From Aurantiochytrium sp. KH105 (taxonomy: Eukaryota > Sar > Bigyra > Thraustochytrida > Thraustochytriidae): DNA of 64,000 nt. A program made the position numbers and the translations under genes. The stretch is from contig BGKB01000025.1 of NCBI GenBank assembly GCA_003116975.1, positions 372,001-436,000 of the forward strand, read 5' to 3'. Below the pieces are notes generated by a model. That model ran no database searches. It saw nothing but the letters and a program-made list of their open reading frames with translations, and had not been told where the DNA came from. Numbering within the stretch: position 1 is the stretch's first letter; every line of letters starts with the position of its first letter. Below are positions 29,009 through 38,143 of this stretch, piece after piece.

Positions 29009-31129
29009 TCATGCCTGTCCTCTTGTGGCAACCGTGCTCATGAGCGTGACAGCAGCGTCTACATTTTCGACACTTAGGTGTAGAAAATCCTCGCGGCTCA
29101 GCTGGCACACCGCGATGCGAAATGCAAGCGTCTCGCTCAATTCTGGCCACTTCTCCGTAAGGCCACGTGCAAGGCCGATGATGGTTACAATAATGCGCCG
29201 CCGCGCCTTTCCAATGACATTTGCTAGTTTTCGAAGCCTCCTTGGAACTCCTGCCATCGACTTGTTAGAAGACAAGGATCGACGCATGACAGGACTGAGA
29301 GCTACCTCTCTCACAATGCTCATTCGGGTTGTCGTGATGCTGTGCATCTCGTTGAGTATGCTGTCAGAGCCCCAAGACATGCAAAACGAGAGCGACTTGA
29401 GTAATGTGAGGGCGAGCAGAGGATTTATTCGAGCACCTGAATTATGCGACCGGTAATATATTAGCGAAAGTGCAATGTCCAAGGAGGCAAGTATTGCGAG
29501 GATACTCTCTTCCACGTCTTCTCCATCGGCTGTCCAGTCTTCTCGTGGGGCTTTATATTCAAGAATTGAAGTCACCTCGCTGTCGCTTAGCTTGCCGCCC
29601 ATCATCTCAACGAGAAGGTCGTTTGTTAATCGGTCGCGTGATTCCTTCAGCGCGCCAATTATCCTCTCGCGTGAAGCTCCCCAAAATGCTTTGATGGTAG
29701 GCGGTAGATCTGAAAATGGAGGAAGGCCTGCTCGAACGAAATGAATAAAGGGATCTTCTCCGTTCCTCCCAAGAACCTCCGGCAGAAAGTTTGGATGGGT
29801 CGCAATTTCAGCAAGGGCTTTGAGTTTGATCCAGCTGTATTTCTCCCTCGTCCTCAGTGTCGAAAAGAAAAGCTCATTGGCGGCCACGCTGACGGGAAGG
29901 TCCCGTCTCTCGATCAACACCAATCGAAGCGTTTGAAGACATCGAATGTTTGGAAGAATGCGTAGCAGCACAATGACCGGAATGCGATTCTTCACTTCAT
30001 CCCAGATCAATGATTCCCAGTCAGTCTTGTACTGCAACCCTCGAGAGGTCGACAACGCCAGTTCAACGAGAGCATATCCGTTTGCCGCGGGATCTGCATT
30101 GGCGTCAAGCAGAGCTCGTAAGTGCGGGACATTATTGTATACTCGCGCTGCAGCTTCGTGGAGCATGCAAGTAAGCTGTGCATCGGTTACGCTACAGCGC
30201 TCCAGAACCAGTAAAAGAGTTGACAGCGGTGCCATTCTTGCGACTGGAGCTGCTCCGTAAAGCTTGATCGCTGAACAACCCTTGAATTCCCACAACAGTG
30301 TAATAATGATCTCGAACAATGACCAATTCTCATTCTCTGCGGCCCAAATGAGGACGAGATCATGCTTGCACGAAGGCAAGAAAAGAAGCTTCTTGAAACA
30401 AGCTTCGAGCGACTTTGTGGCGTACATTATGGGCGCAAGCCTCGCCAGTGTCAGCGAGAATCTGCGATGGTAACGTGACTCTTTAACCACCAGCTTCTCA
30501 AGCATCGAGATGTGCCCGGCTTCTGCGCACCTAGAGATCGCTTCGACAATATCTCGCCTCAAATTCTTGCTGTGCTGTAGTGCGACCTGCAGCATGGTCC
30601 AGGACCCTGCCAGCACAGCTTCATTTACAACATCACGTGCACTAAGGACGTGCGGGAACCAGTCGAGCATATGGCAGAGGACGTTGGCGTTCTGCATTGC
30701 AACGCAAGCTCGAGTGAGCGTTGTGGCGAGGCTCTTGGAAATTGCAAGACAGAACGGAATCAAGTCTTTGGCAGTATCATCGCGACCCGCATTAATGGCT
30801 GCGAGCACTCCATTGGCAACCACGTCCTCATCGTGGATTGCAAAGGCCTGCTGAACGATCTTCACAATGCGGAGACTTGCGCTCTTGCAGATAATGGAGA
30901 AGTCTCTGCTCTGAAGACAGAATCCAGTGGCGGCAATCTCGACAATGGCTTTTACCTTCTCGCGGTGCGCAGCTTCCAGGACTGCAGTCTGCCCTGAGCA
31001 AGGGCATTTCCTAAGTGCCGCTTGAAGCGATTTGGTGCTGTCGCTGCATATGGCAGCAACAATTGCGGCTCGGCAGGAACGTCGGCAAATGTGTTTTCCC
31101 TTGCGCTTTACTTTATGCAACCCCCGCAT
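29009..31129 (-). CDS. Degenerate ankyrin-type helical repeat protein
   Basis: The 706-residue open frame is a continuous helical solenoid. Several segments resemble worn ankyrin repeats, such as GQTAVLEAAHREKVKAIVEI, EAISRCAEAGHISMLEKLV and HLRALLDANADPAANGYALV, each pairing two short helices with a turn. No catalytic domain, signal peptide or membrane span is evident, and the C-terminal third is less repeat-like. Basic residues cluster at the N-terminus (KVKRKGKHICRRSCR). The ATG at 31129 is the only sensible start. Codon use looks like the neighbours. I cannot name an orthologue; a protein-binding scaffold is the general inference for such solenoids. Confidence 0.7.
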   Translation of the reverse strand: MRGLHKVKRKGKHICRRSCRAAIVAAICSDSTKSLQAALRKCPCSGQTAVLEAAHREKVKAIVEIAATGFCLQSRDFSIICKSASLRIVKIVQQAFAIHDEDVVANGVLAAINAGRDDTAKDLIPFCLAISKSLATTLTRACVAMQNANVLCHMLDWFPHVLSARDVVNEAVLAGSWTMLQVALQHSKNLRRDIVEAISRCAEAGHISMLEKLVVKESRYHRRFSLTLARLAPIMYATKSLEACFKKLLFLPSCKHDLVLIWAAENENWSLFEIIITLLWEFKGCSAIKLYGAAPVARMAPLSTLLLVLERCSVTDAQLTCMLHEAAARVYNNVPHLRALLDANADPAANGYALVELALSTSRGLQYKTDWESLIWDEVKNRIPVIVLLRILPNIRCLQTLRLVLIERRDLPVSVAANELFFSTLRTREKYSWIKLKALAEIATHPNFLPEVLGRNGEDPFIHFVRAGLPPFSDLPPTIKAFWGASRERIIGALKESRDRLTNDLLVEMMGGKLSDSEVTSILEYKAPREDWTADGEDVEESILAILASLDIALSLIYYRSHNSGARINPLLALTLLKSLSFCMSWGSDSILNEMHSITTTRMSIVREVALSPVMRRSLSSNKSMAGVPRRLRKLANVIGKARRRIIVTIIGLARGLTEKWPELSETLAFRIAVCQLSREDFLHLSVENVDAAVTLMSTVATRGQA

Positions 31130-31884
31130 CCCTTCTTTCTCCCTTGGTTCTCCCTTCTAGTATCAGCAGACTAGCGACGACTCTGGGCGAGGCTCGATCT
31201 AATAATAAAGAGACGCAACGACTGGGCTGATTGCCTACGTCACTCCGGGTTCAGATCTTGCACTTGCCCGCCCCTCTGGTCGATTGCGCCGAGATCGACC
31301 ATCGATTGCTGGTTTGCCGCCAGTGTTGGCTGACCGATTGGCGGACGTCTCTCTCTTCCTCTCCCTCCCTCCCTCCCTCCCTCCGCGGCGCTTCTCCACC
31401 AAGATCCTGTGCGCGGTCGCCTTCTTTGCAGGGCTCGTGTGAAGAACGTGCACAAGGGAGGATCCGTGAACGTGCCAGGAGCGTTCTGCTCTCCACGTCC
31501 GAGTGTGTCCTGTTTTAGCCCCCAAAGTGGCTGCTTCTCGTTGATCACTCATCACTGTCGGCGCTTGTGAGCGCGAACACGGCGAGCGAGCGAGAGCTTG
31601 ACCGAGAACTCTTTGATCTCGCCGGCCACCACGGCAAAGCGGCACGTAGCCACGTCCCTTGCCCTGGGCTCCTTGCAGTAGACGGGCTCGCAGCGCCGGA
31701 CGCGCCCAGAAGTTACAAAGGTTCCAACCGGACAAGTGGGCTCTCCTCCCACTCCCACGAGGCGACGACGGTCGTGCGGCGCGCCTAGAGCACGGGCACG
31801 GCTACGAGCACGGCCACGAGCAGCAGACCAAGCGCCAAGTTGGGCTTGGACGTTTATCAGAAGATCTGGTGCCGAAGAGAGACT
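31130..31884. other. Divergent upstream region, ankyrin-type and TBC-like genes
   Basis: Both flanking genes start outward from this stretch. It contains a CCCT array at about 31366-31384 and GAGC/CACG-rich DNA near 31790-31825 just before the TBC-like start. No protein family is recognised in its frames. Confidence 0.5.
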
Positions 31885-34242
31885 ATGGCGCCCCCGGAGG
31901 CCGTGGGTCAGAGTGGATCGTTGCAAGGTCTAGAAGGGGCAAGTGATCGACAAAGCGGCGGAAGCCCTGGAGCGCTCGCAACGCCGTCGTGGCAAGAACG
32001 CGGGCCAGGTCTCGGCATATCGACGTCGACCAGCTCCTTACAGCTCGGCAAGGATGCTGCTGCCGTGACGGAAGCCACGTCGCAGTGGCTCCAGGCAAGA
32101 GGAGATCTGCTTTCGCCATCCCCAAACGGAGGGCTTTCAGGGTCACCCCGCGTCAAACCTTCGCGCTCGTTATATACAAGAGATGACACCTCATGGCTCA
32201 ATGATGTACGGAAGGATCTTCACGACTCGGTGGAGTGGCAGGCTCTTACTCGGCAAATGTATTTACACGTGCAGCGCGCTCTCGAAAAGACCAAGGTCCT
32301 TTACTATGGAGATCTGTCCGCAGACGAAAAGGCGCTCATGCTAGATGATATTGAAGAAACGATTAGCGAGGGAGATGTTTTTCGTAGCTTTGAAAAGGCA
32401 TTAGCGGAAAAGATTGACAATGGTATCACGAATCGTCTCACGGCGCGATCAGCAGAGACCGCAGCGCTGTCCTCGCGCCCTGAGGCAATGGTGGAACTTG
32501 CTGCATACGGAGTCAGCGAAATGCTCTCGCTTGTACCAAGCAAAATATCCGCAATGCGCATGCTCATCAATCGACAGCTTCCCAGCACCTTGCGCTTGCA
32601 GGTCTGGGACGTCTATCTCCGAGATACAGAGGCCTTGGAAGCCTTTCGAAATCGCGTGAGCGTGAGACGAATGGCCACCATTGCTTCTACAGATACGGAA
32701 GTTACCGAGCGTTGCCAGCACATCTTTCAGACCGAGTTCCCGGAGATTGCTGACAGCAGCACGCTGATCATGCTAGGCAAGACGGTACTTTCATATCGAG
32801 CATCGGCTTTTGGTCGCGTTGACGACGCGCAATTTTACTGGCTCGTCCCAATTCTCGTTGTCTTTGCAAAGTCGTACAATGACCTTCCTCGAGTTGTCGA
32901 GGCAATGCATGCGGTCACGGTGCTTTCCAAGCCTCAGGTCTCGAGCGCAGAAGGCGCCTCGGCCCAACACAGTCTTGGGCGTGTCAAGTTCGCGGACGAC
33001 TTGGACCGGACGCTGAGGGACCGAGACACGAATCTGCACACGCACTTGCTTCGTATCGTAAGGAGTGAGGCAGAGAGCGATCCTGCGGCGGGTCCGGCGC
33101 GGAGTCCTCAGAGTCGTCTTCTTGATCTCCTCGCGCGTTCCATTGATCATCTGTTTGTGGGAACGCTGCATATCGAGACTTGTCTTTTTGTATGGGATCA
33201 GTGCCTCATCGTAGGTTTTCAGCGCCTCGCCATTCCCTTGGCATGTAGCATCTTGCTGCTGTTACGCGACCAGCTATTAGACCAAAGTGGTCTCACCGGA
33301 ATTCGAGATGTAATTTCTCATCAGGCCAAAGGGATCTCTGTCAAACAGCTGGCACGCATCATGGAGTCTGAATTTTGGCCAGAGCTTCGCGCCGAGCTTG
33401 GGTATGGGAAAACTTCAGCATCAGTCTCGCATTGGACAAAGGATCCTCTAAAGCGCCTTGCCGTTGCTCCATCAAGCGAGACGCTCGATGACCTTTTGCA
33501 CACGGAGGAGAGGAAAGACCATAACGAAGTTGAAAAGCTGGTAGATGCAGCTGCGACGAAGGCGCGACTCGAAGCTCGAGCTGTGGCACTTAATGCTGCT
33601 TTAAACGACGATCGTGGTGATGGCAAAGATAAAGGCGAGCCTGACAACGCAGGCTCCGCCAAAGTAATCTCTCCAGAAAAGAATGAGAAGTTAGCCTCGC
33701 CAGGCGCGAAAAGAATGGCAAACCTACCCATGGTTAATTTGCGCGTCAATGCGTTTGCTGATGCTTTGAAGCGGGCTAGGGACCTCAATCCGGACATCTC
33801 CGAAGAGAGTTTGCGAACTGAACTTGTCGAGGCGGTACCTGAATTCGCAGCGCAAGATCCTTCGGCCCCCGTGCTTCGCAGCAAAGTTGGCAAGGCCATA
33901 TGCTATTTCCGTGCCCTCAAGAAAGATGAGTCGGCTGACCTGGCAAGAGACATTGTCACCTGCGAGCTTGAGCGCGTCAACGAGCCCGTTTCAGATGGAC
34001 AGGTCGACAAGCTCGTCAAGCACCTGCTTCACTTTTCCAAAGCCCGAGCGGGGTTTCGTAAAGGCGTTTCCCCGAATAGTGCGAACGATGAAGAGGCCGA
34101 CGCTGCAGATCAAAACGACTCATTTTCTTCATCGCTATGTGATGAAGACGTCAAGGATCTCGACGCGATCGTAAGCAAAATGGCAGGGGCGCTACTGGCG
34201 CTTCAGACAGGCAACTTTCTCGGAGATGCTGCTGGCCAATGA
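31885..34242 (+). CDS. TBC-like (Rab GAP fold) protein, likely without GAP activity
   Basis: The 785-residue product has a low-complexity N-terminus (1-95) and a helical region resembling a TBC domain at about 245-510: LPSTLRLQVWDVYLRD corresponds to the usual LRxxVW start, and ETCLFVWDQCLIVGFQRLAI matches the later WD...G block. TBC GAPs supply an arginine from an IxxDxxRTFP motif and a glutamine from YCQGM. The corresponding segment here appears to be CQHIFQTEFPE, with no aligned arginine, so I infer that any GAP chemistry is lost. After about 560 the protein is charged and partly helical. The ATG at 31885 is used; upstream in-frame sequence starts from a non-ATG codon. Similarity is distant and the call tentative. 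Confidence 0.6.
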   Translation: MAPPEAVGQSGSLQGLEGASDRQSGGSPGALATPSWQERGPGLGISTSTSSLQLGKDAAAVTEATSQWLQARGDLLSPSPNGGLSGSPRVKPSRSLYTRDDTSWLNDVRKDLHDSVEWQALTRQMYLHVQRALEKTKVLYYGDLSADEKALMLDDIEETISEGDVFRSFEKALAEKIDNGITNRLTARSAETAALSSRPEAMVELAAYGVSEMLSLVPSKISAMRMLINRQLPSTLRLQVWDVYLRDTEALEAFRNRVSVRRMATIASTDTEVTERCQHIFQTEFPEIADSSTLIMLGKTVLSYRASAFGRVDDAQFYWLVPILVVFAKSYNDLPRVVEAMHAVTVLSKPQVSSAEGASAQHSLGRVKFADDLDRTLRDRDTNLHTHLLRIVRSEAESDPAAGPARSPQSRLLDLLARSIDHLFVGTLHIETCLFVWDQCLIVGFQRLAIPLACSILLLLRDQLLDQSGLTGIRDVISHQAKGISVKQLARIMESEFWPELRAELGYGKTSASVSHWTKDPLKRLAVAPSSETLDDLLHTEERKDHNEVEKLVDAAATKARLEARAVALNAALNDDRGDGKDKGEPDNAGSAKVISPEKNEKLASPGAKRMANLPMVNLRVNAFADALKRARDLNPDISEESLRTELVEAVPEFAAQDPSAPVLRSKVGKAICYFRALKKDESADLARDIVTCELERVNEPVSDGQVDKLVKHLLHFSKARAGFRKGVSPNSANDEEADAADQNDSFSSSLCDEDVKDLDAIVSKMAGALLALQTGNFLGDAAGQ

Positions 34243-34801
34243 CAGAGCTCGGCTGTTTCACGTACGTAAATTAAAAGCCTAGTGCATTTTTCTCTTTGTG
34301 CGCCAGTGATCTCCTTTGATACGCACGCTTGGTCGATCGTGGCTGAGATCAGCAGCAGAGTTCTTTATCAGAACACCAACACGGCCCACATTGCCCATGG
34401 GTCGGACGCATGGCGGGCGCAGCCCACAACCGCAGTGCAATGTGCGCTCCATCCATACTACAACCGTCTTCCGGGTCCGGCCAGGTCTATCGGTCCGGAA
34501 CACAAGTTACCGTCCAAATCAGAATCCGAACGTCCAAGACGGGCGGCCGCCTGGAGCGCAGACTTGTCTCAACGGATAAAATACAAAGAAAAGAACATGA
34601 AAGGTGTGTACTTGAAGGAAGTGCGTGGCGTGAGCAAGCGCAGTGAGTGCCACGGACGGGCATCCTCCGCGCGTCAGTCGTAATAGAGCAAGATCCGCGC
34701 GAGGAGGTCATCAAGCGGCGCGCGACCTCGCGGTCGTCGTTCGACTTTGATCTGCAATCCTGCAAATCGAATCTGCAAATAAGCGAACAAGCAAAAGCAG
34801 C
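34243..34801. other. Intergenic region, TBC-like to coiled-coil gene
   Basis: No repeat array or protein similarity is seen. The last 100 bases before 34802 contain short repeated CTGCAAAT-type words. Confidence 0.5.
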
Positions 34802-36046
34802 ATGGAGGACGCGGACGTGGCGGGCATGCCAGCGTCGCCGAGCGCCAAGGTGATTCCACCTTGGCAGACGCTGGACGACACTGAGCTTGGCATGCGCAAG
34901 GCGACCTCGCAAGAGGACTTTGCCAAAGAAAAGTATGACATGCAAGCGCCGTGGCAAAAGGCGGGCAATGATCGCCATGCAGAAATGCAAAAAGTGCGAG
35001 CTGCATGGGATGTCCGGCAAAAGCGTTATCAAGAGAACTGCGCTCGCGAGCGCGCGCTCGGCAGCCTCTCAAAAAACGAGATCCTGGAGCAGATCAGACG
35101 CACGCAGGAGTATCGCCAGCAGCGCGCTGCCTCGACGGCTTCGACGAGCAAAATGCATCAGGATGTGCGAAACTCGACGTACTCGGAGATGGCGGCGCAG
35201 AGCAGACGAATCGCAGCGAAAAACCGTGCGCAGGAGCGCGAGGACTGTCAAAAGGCGCGAGCTGAGGCAGAGCAGGCCTTGCGTGATAAGCGAAATCTGT
35301 GTGAACGTCGCAGGAAAGAGAACGCGGAGGAGCGGCGCCAATCCGTGGAGCGAGGCCTCGACGCGGCGAGGAAAAAGGCGGCTCTCGTGAAGGAGCAAAA
35401 AGAGGCAAAAGCTGCTGAGCGCCGGCGGTTTTATGAAGAGTACGAGGCGCGAGCTCGTGTGAGCGCAGAGCATCATCGCAGAGAGCGCGTTGCCGAGCAA
35501 AGACGCGCTAAGGCCATTCGAGAAGAGCACAAAACGAGAAAGCAGGTGCGGGCCGCCTGGATGGTGGAGGAAAAGGAGGAGCAGAAGATTCGCCAGGAGT
35601 TTCTCATTCGTGAGCGTGCCGAAGCCACCGCACAACGTCTTGCGCTCGCTCGTCAGGAACGCGAAGTCCGAGAGGCCACTGCGGAGGCGCGCGCTTCATT
35701 TTCCGAGGATCAGAATGCTCGACTTCGCAGCGTGAAATCCAACGACAAAGCCGTATGGGCGGAGGAGCGCCAAGCGCGCCGCAATGAGGCTAATCGGCAG
35801 CTCGAGTCGCGACATTTACACGCAATGGAGCGTAAAAAGGTCGCGGATGAAGACTACGCGCGTCGCAACGTCGAACCTCTGCGTCGTCGTAGCGAGATCA
35901 ACCGAGCACGAAATTTGCAGGAAAAGGCGGAGCGAGAAGCTCACACTATTCGCATCCAAAGCGAGGTGCAGGATATTCGAGCACGCAAAGCCGAGCTTCG
36001 CGCGCAGGATCGCGCTCTCAGCAGGCAGCCCTTCATCCTCGGCTAG
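34802..36046 (+). CDS. Highly charged coiled-coil protein, possibly axonemal
   Basis: The 414-residue product is almost entirely Arg/Glu/Ala/Lys-rich alpha-helix from residue 55 to the end, with repeated RREE/AERRR patterns like those of microtubule-inner and trichohyalin-like flagellar proteins. The N-terminal 50 residues (PPWQTLDDTELGMRK) are less charged. No signal peptide or membrane segment occurs. I do not recognise an orthologue. RIB43A, a known axonemal protein, is encoded 3.3 kb away and has similar composition, which makes a flagellar role plausible, but that is only inference. The ATG at 34802 starts the frame and upstream stops are close. Confidence 0.75.
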   Translation: MEDADVAGMPASPSAKVIPPWQTLDDTELGMRKATSQEDFAKEKYDMQAPWQKAGNDRHAEMQKVRAAWDVRQKRYQENCARERALGSLSKNEILEQIRRTQEYRQQRAASTASTSKMHQDVRNSTYSEMAAQSRRIAAKNRAQEREDCQKARAEAEQALRDKRNLCERRRKENAEERRQSVERGLDAARKKAALVKEQKEAKAAERRRFYEEYEARARVSAEHHRRERVAEQRRAKAIREEHKTRKQVRAAWMVEEKEEQKIRQEFLIRERAEATAQRLALARQEREVREATAEARASFSEDQNARLRSVKSNDKAVWAEERQARRNEANRQLESRHLHAMERKKVADEDYARRNVEPLRRRSEINRARNLQEKAEREAHTIRIQSEVQDIRARKAELRAQDRALSRQPFILG

Positions 36047-36190
36047 ATGGCCTACTCGTATCATAACATAACAATCTTTGTTCTGCAGAGTCGTGCAGAG
36101 TCAAAGCTTCTTTCGACCAAGAACATGGACTCTCAGAGGAAAGACCCTTGTCCATGCACGCAGAACAAATGCATGCTATTTCGCTTCGGC

Positions 36191-36224
36191 TTGACCTTCC
36201 TTGGCCTTGTTTGACCTTCCTTGG
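36191..36224. repeat. Short direct repeat upstream of histone-fold gene
   Basis: TTGACCTTCCTTGG occurs twice, at 36191-36204 and 36211-36224, a spacing of 20 bases, 43-76 bases before the start codon of the histone-fold gene. It may be a duplicated promoter element. Confidence 0.6.
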
Positions 36225-36266
36225 TCTTGCTTGCCAGTCTGTTTATACAAATCTGTATCAAAGCTA

Positions 36267-37046
36267 ATGGACGCACCAGAAGTGGCACACGAAGGCAGCG
36301 GCCCTGGGGCCGAGACGATGACGAAGGCTAACGCTGCCGACCAAGACACGGTCGCGCCTGTGCAGGAGCAGCAGCAGAGCCAGCAGCAGGAGCAAGCAGC
36401 AGAGCCAGCACGGTCGCTTGCGCAAGAAGCTGATGACGACGAAGAAATGAAGCAGGTTGACGATGCCGATCCCGGAAAGGGTCACGCGGACGTGAAAACA
36501 AGCGCAGCGTCAAGCGAGGTCGCAGGCAAGAGCGAGGTAGCATCTGTAGCGCAATCAGCACCAGCACCAACGCCAGCACCAGCACCAGCACCAGCGTCTC
36601 CGTCATCGCCAAAGCTGTCAACAGAAAAGGCCCCCATCACGGAAAGAACAAAGATCGAAACAGCCGCCATGAGTATTGACGAGGTTGTCAAGGCATATTT
36701 TGAAGGTGAGAAATGCGAGCTTGCAAAGCTCGACCTTTCTACTTGTGACTTTAAGAGTCACACCGACATACCATTTCAACGTGTTAAGCGGATCATCAAG
36801 TCCGATGAGGACGTCCGGATTGCGAGCACGGAGGCAGTCGTCATGACCGCAATGGCTGCAAACATGTTTCTCGCTGATGTGGGTCGACGAACGTATGCCC
36901 AAGCTGAAGGCGACCAGCGGACGACCGTCACCAAGGAAGACGTTGAAGCTGCTATCCGAGGGACCGATATCTTTGACTTTTTGCTCGAGATCGTCGACGA
37001 AAAGTTGCTCGAAGAGAATCGCTGTCTTCGTCTCGCCCAAGAGTGA
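36267..37046 (+). CDS. Histone-fold protein, NF-YC/POLE4 type
   Basis: The 259-residue protein carries a C-terminal histone fold at about 168-250: IPFQRVKRIIKSDEDVRIAS, then a long helix EAVVMTAMAANMFLADV, then TVTKEDVEAAI and FDFLLEIV. This order and wording match NF-YC (CCAAT-binding factor subunit C), with POLE4/CHRAC1 as the alternative. Such proteins pair with an NF-YB/Dr1-type partner, bind DNA and act in transcription or replication. The first ~150 residues are low complexity, with Gln-rich (QEQQQSQQQEQ) and Ala-Pro repeats typical of activation domains. The start ATG is at 36267; the frame extends upstream only from a TTG. No partner subunit is visible in the window. Confidence 0.82.
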   Translation: MDAPEVAHEGSGPGAETMTKANAADQDTVAPVQEQQQSQQQEQAAEPARSLAQEADDDEEMKQVDDADPGKGHADVKTSAASSEVAGKSEVASVAQSAPAPTPAPAPAPASPSSPKLSTEKAPITERTKIETAAMSIDEVVKAYFEGEKCELAKLDLSTCDFKSHTDIPFQRVKRIIKSDEDVRIASTEAVVMTAMAANMFLADVGRRTYAQAEGDQRTTVTKEDVEAAIRGTDIFDFLLEIVDEKLLEENRCLRLAQE

Positions 37047-37521
37047 GGTACGATGCAAGTTGCTAGGAATGCGTCATGCAAGTGGCTACTGTAAACCCAT
37101 AAATCTGCCCCTTTGACCAGTTCACTTTTTGACGTCTCGGTTAGCAAATTGGCAATCGCAATAGCATCTGCAATCCTGAGACCTTCTCCATAGCCATAGG
37201 CTGTGAGAATTGTTGCATTTGAGTTTTCTACTGAGTTTTGAAAGGAGTGTTGTACTGTGCACGAAGATGAATTCGCTCTTCCTGCGTTAGCCTCCTCTGA
37301 AGAGACCAACCCTGATCACCAGCCCTTCACTACCAAATAAAATCTACAATTTCCCTTTCAGAGTATTTCTTTGGCTGCTCTCTTACGCGTCTACCATTGA
37401 CCGCCCGCAAGATTGGCCGCTCATCGCCTCCTTCTCGCACAAATGCTTTTCAAAACTGAATTCTTTATAAACAAGTCTATCTCCACACTCTATCGTCGCA
37501 ACGAGCGGCAGCGTGTGTGCG
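37047..37521. other. Intergenic region before the tRNA array
   Basis: AT-rich DNA holding the 3' flank of the histone-fold gene and the 5' flank of the first tRNA. I see no gene. Confidence 0.5.
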
Positions 37522-37616
37522 GCGCGTGTCGTATATGGGTATTATCTTAGCCTTCCATCTACTCTTGATAGTAGGCATGATAGCTGATGAAGGGGGTTCG
37601 AGTCCCTCCACGCGCT
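37522..37616 (+). tRNA. tRNA-Gly(UCC), copy 1, with 24-nt intron
   Basis: The 7-bp acceptor stem pairs GCGCGTG with CACGCGC, and the T arm is GGGGG-TTCGAGT-CCCTC. The anticodon arm pairs TTAGC with GCTGA around loop CTTCCA|A, anticodon TCC. A 24-nt intron follows position 37, the canonical site, and folds as CTACT...AGTAG. The mature length is 71 nt. A T-run follows two to four bases after the gene, as expected for RNA polymerase III termination. Confidence 0.88.
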
Positions 37617-37697
37617 CATATTTTTTTTTATTTTTTTCCGCTCTTTCCTTCCTCGAGGCCTCATCATGGTGCCTCTGCACTCTCAATGCTAACTACG

Positions 37698-37792
37698 GCG
37701 CGTGTCGTATATGGGTATTATCTTAGCCTTCCATCTACTCTTGATAGTAGGCATGATAGCTGATGAAGGGGGTTCGAGTCCCTCCACGCGCT
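37698..37792 (+). tRNA. tRNA-Gly(UCC), copy 2, with 24-nt intron
   Basis: Identical to copy 1 over all 95 bases including the intron, and followed by a T-run. It starts exactly 176 bp after copy 1. Confidence 0.88.
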
Positions 37793-37873
37793 CATATTTT
37801 TTTAATTTTTTTTCCGCCCCTTTCTTGCTCGAGGCCTGCTTATGCAGCCTTGGCACTGAAAATACTAACTACG

Positions 37874-37968
37874 GCGCGTGTCGTATATGGGTATTATCTT
37901 AGCCTTCCATCTACTGTTGAGAGTAGGCATGATAGCTGATGAAGGGGGTTCGAGTCCCTCCACGCGCT
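37874..37968 (+). tRNA. tRNA-Gly(UCC), copy 3, with variant intron
   Basis: The mature sequence equals copies 1 and 2. Two substitutions fall in the intron loop (CTCTTGAT becomes CTGTTGAG) and spare the CTACT/AGTAG stem. It starts 176 bp after copy 2 and ends about 175 bp before the DNA glycosylase start codon. Confidence 0.88.
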
Positions 37969-38143
37969 CATATATTTTTTTTAACTCCGTTTTTTTTTTT
38001 TTGGAGTAGAAAGCCCTCATCGCGTTGACGCACTTGAAGAAACCAAATCGGGAAGAGACTCGCGACCCAAGAGAAGGCGACGAAGGAAAGAAACACGCAA
38101 GGTGTTGACCGTTGTTTGGCGAGAGGGCGAGAGAGTGAGCGGC

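Larger units (their letters stand above)
37510..37990. repeat. Tandem 176-bp tRNA-Gly repeat unit, three copies
   Basis: The unit comprises the 95-bp tRNA gene plus about 81 bp of flank. The spacers share a T-run, CTCGAGGCCT and an ACTAACTACG lead-in, but have diverged at many positions, whereas the tRNA parts stay nearly identical. Exact equal spacing of 176 bp points to tandem duplication. Confidence 0.88.

Noticed and set aside
37560-37600. CTGATGA in the tRNA region as a snoRNA C box or hammerhead core
   Set aside because: It is explained by the 3' side of the tRNA-Gly anticodon stem and the variable loop, and no D box or ribozyme stems accompany it.
37522-37616. tRNA-Ala(AGC) reading of the array
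   Set aside because: A TTATC/GATAG anticodon stem can be drawn, but it leaves no D arm, places the intron off-site and lacks the G3:U70 pair; the Gly(UCC) fold satisfies every arm.
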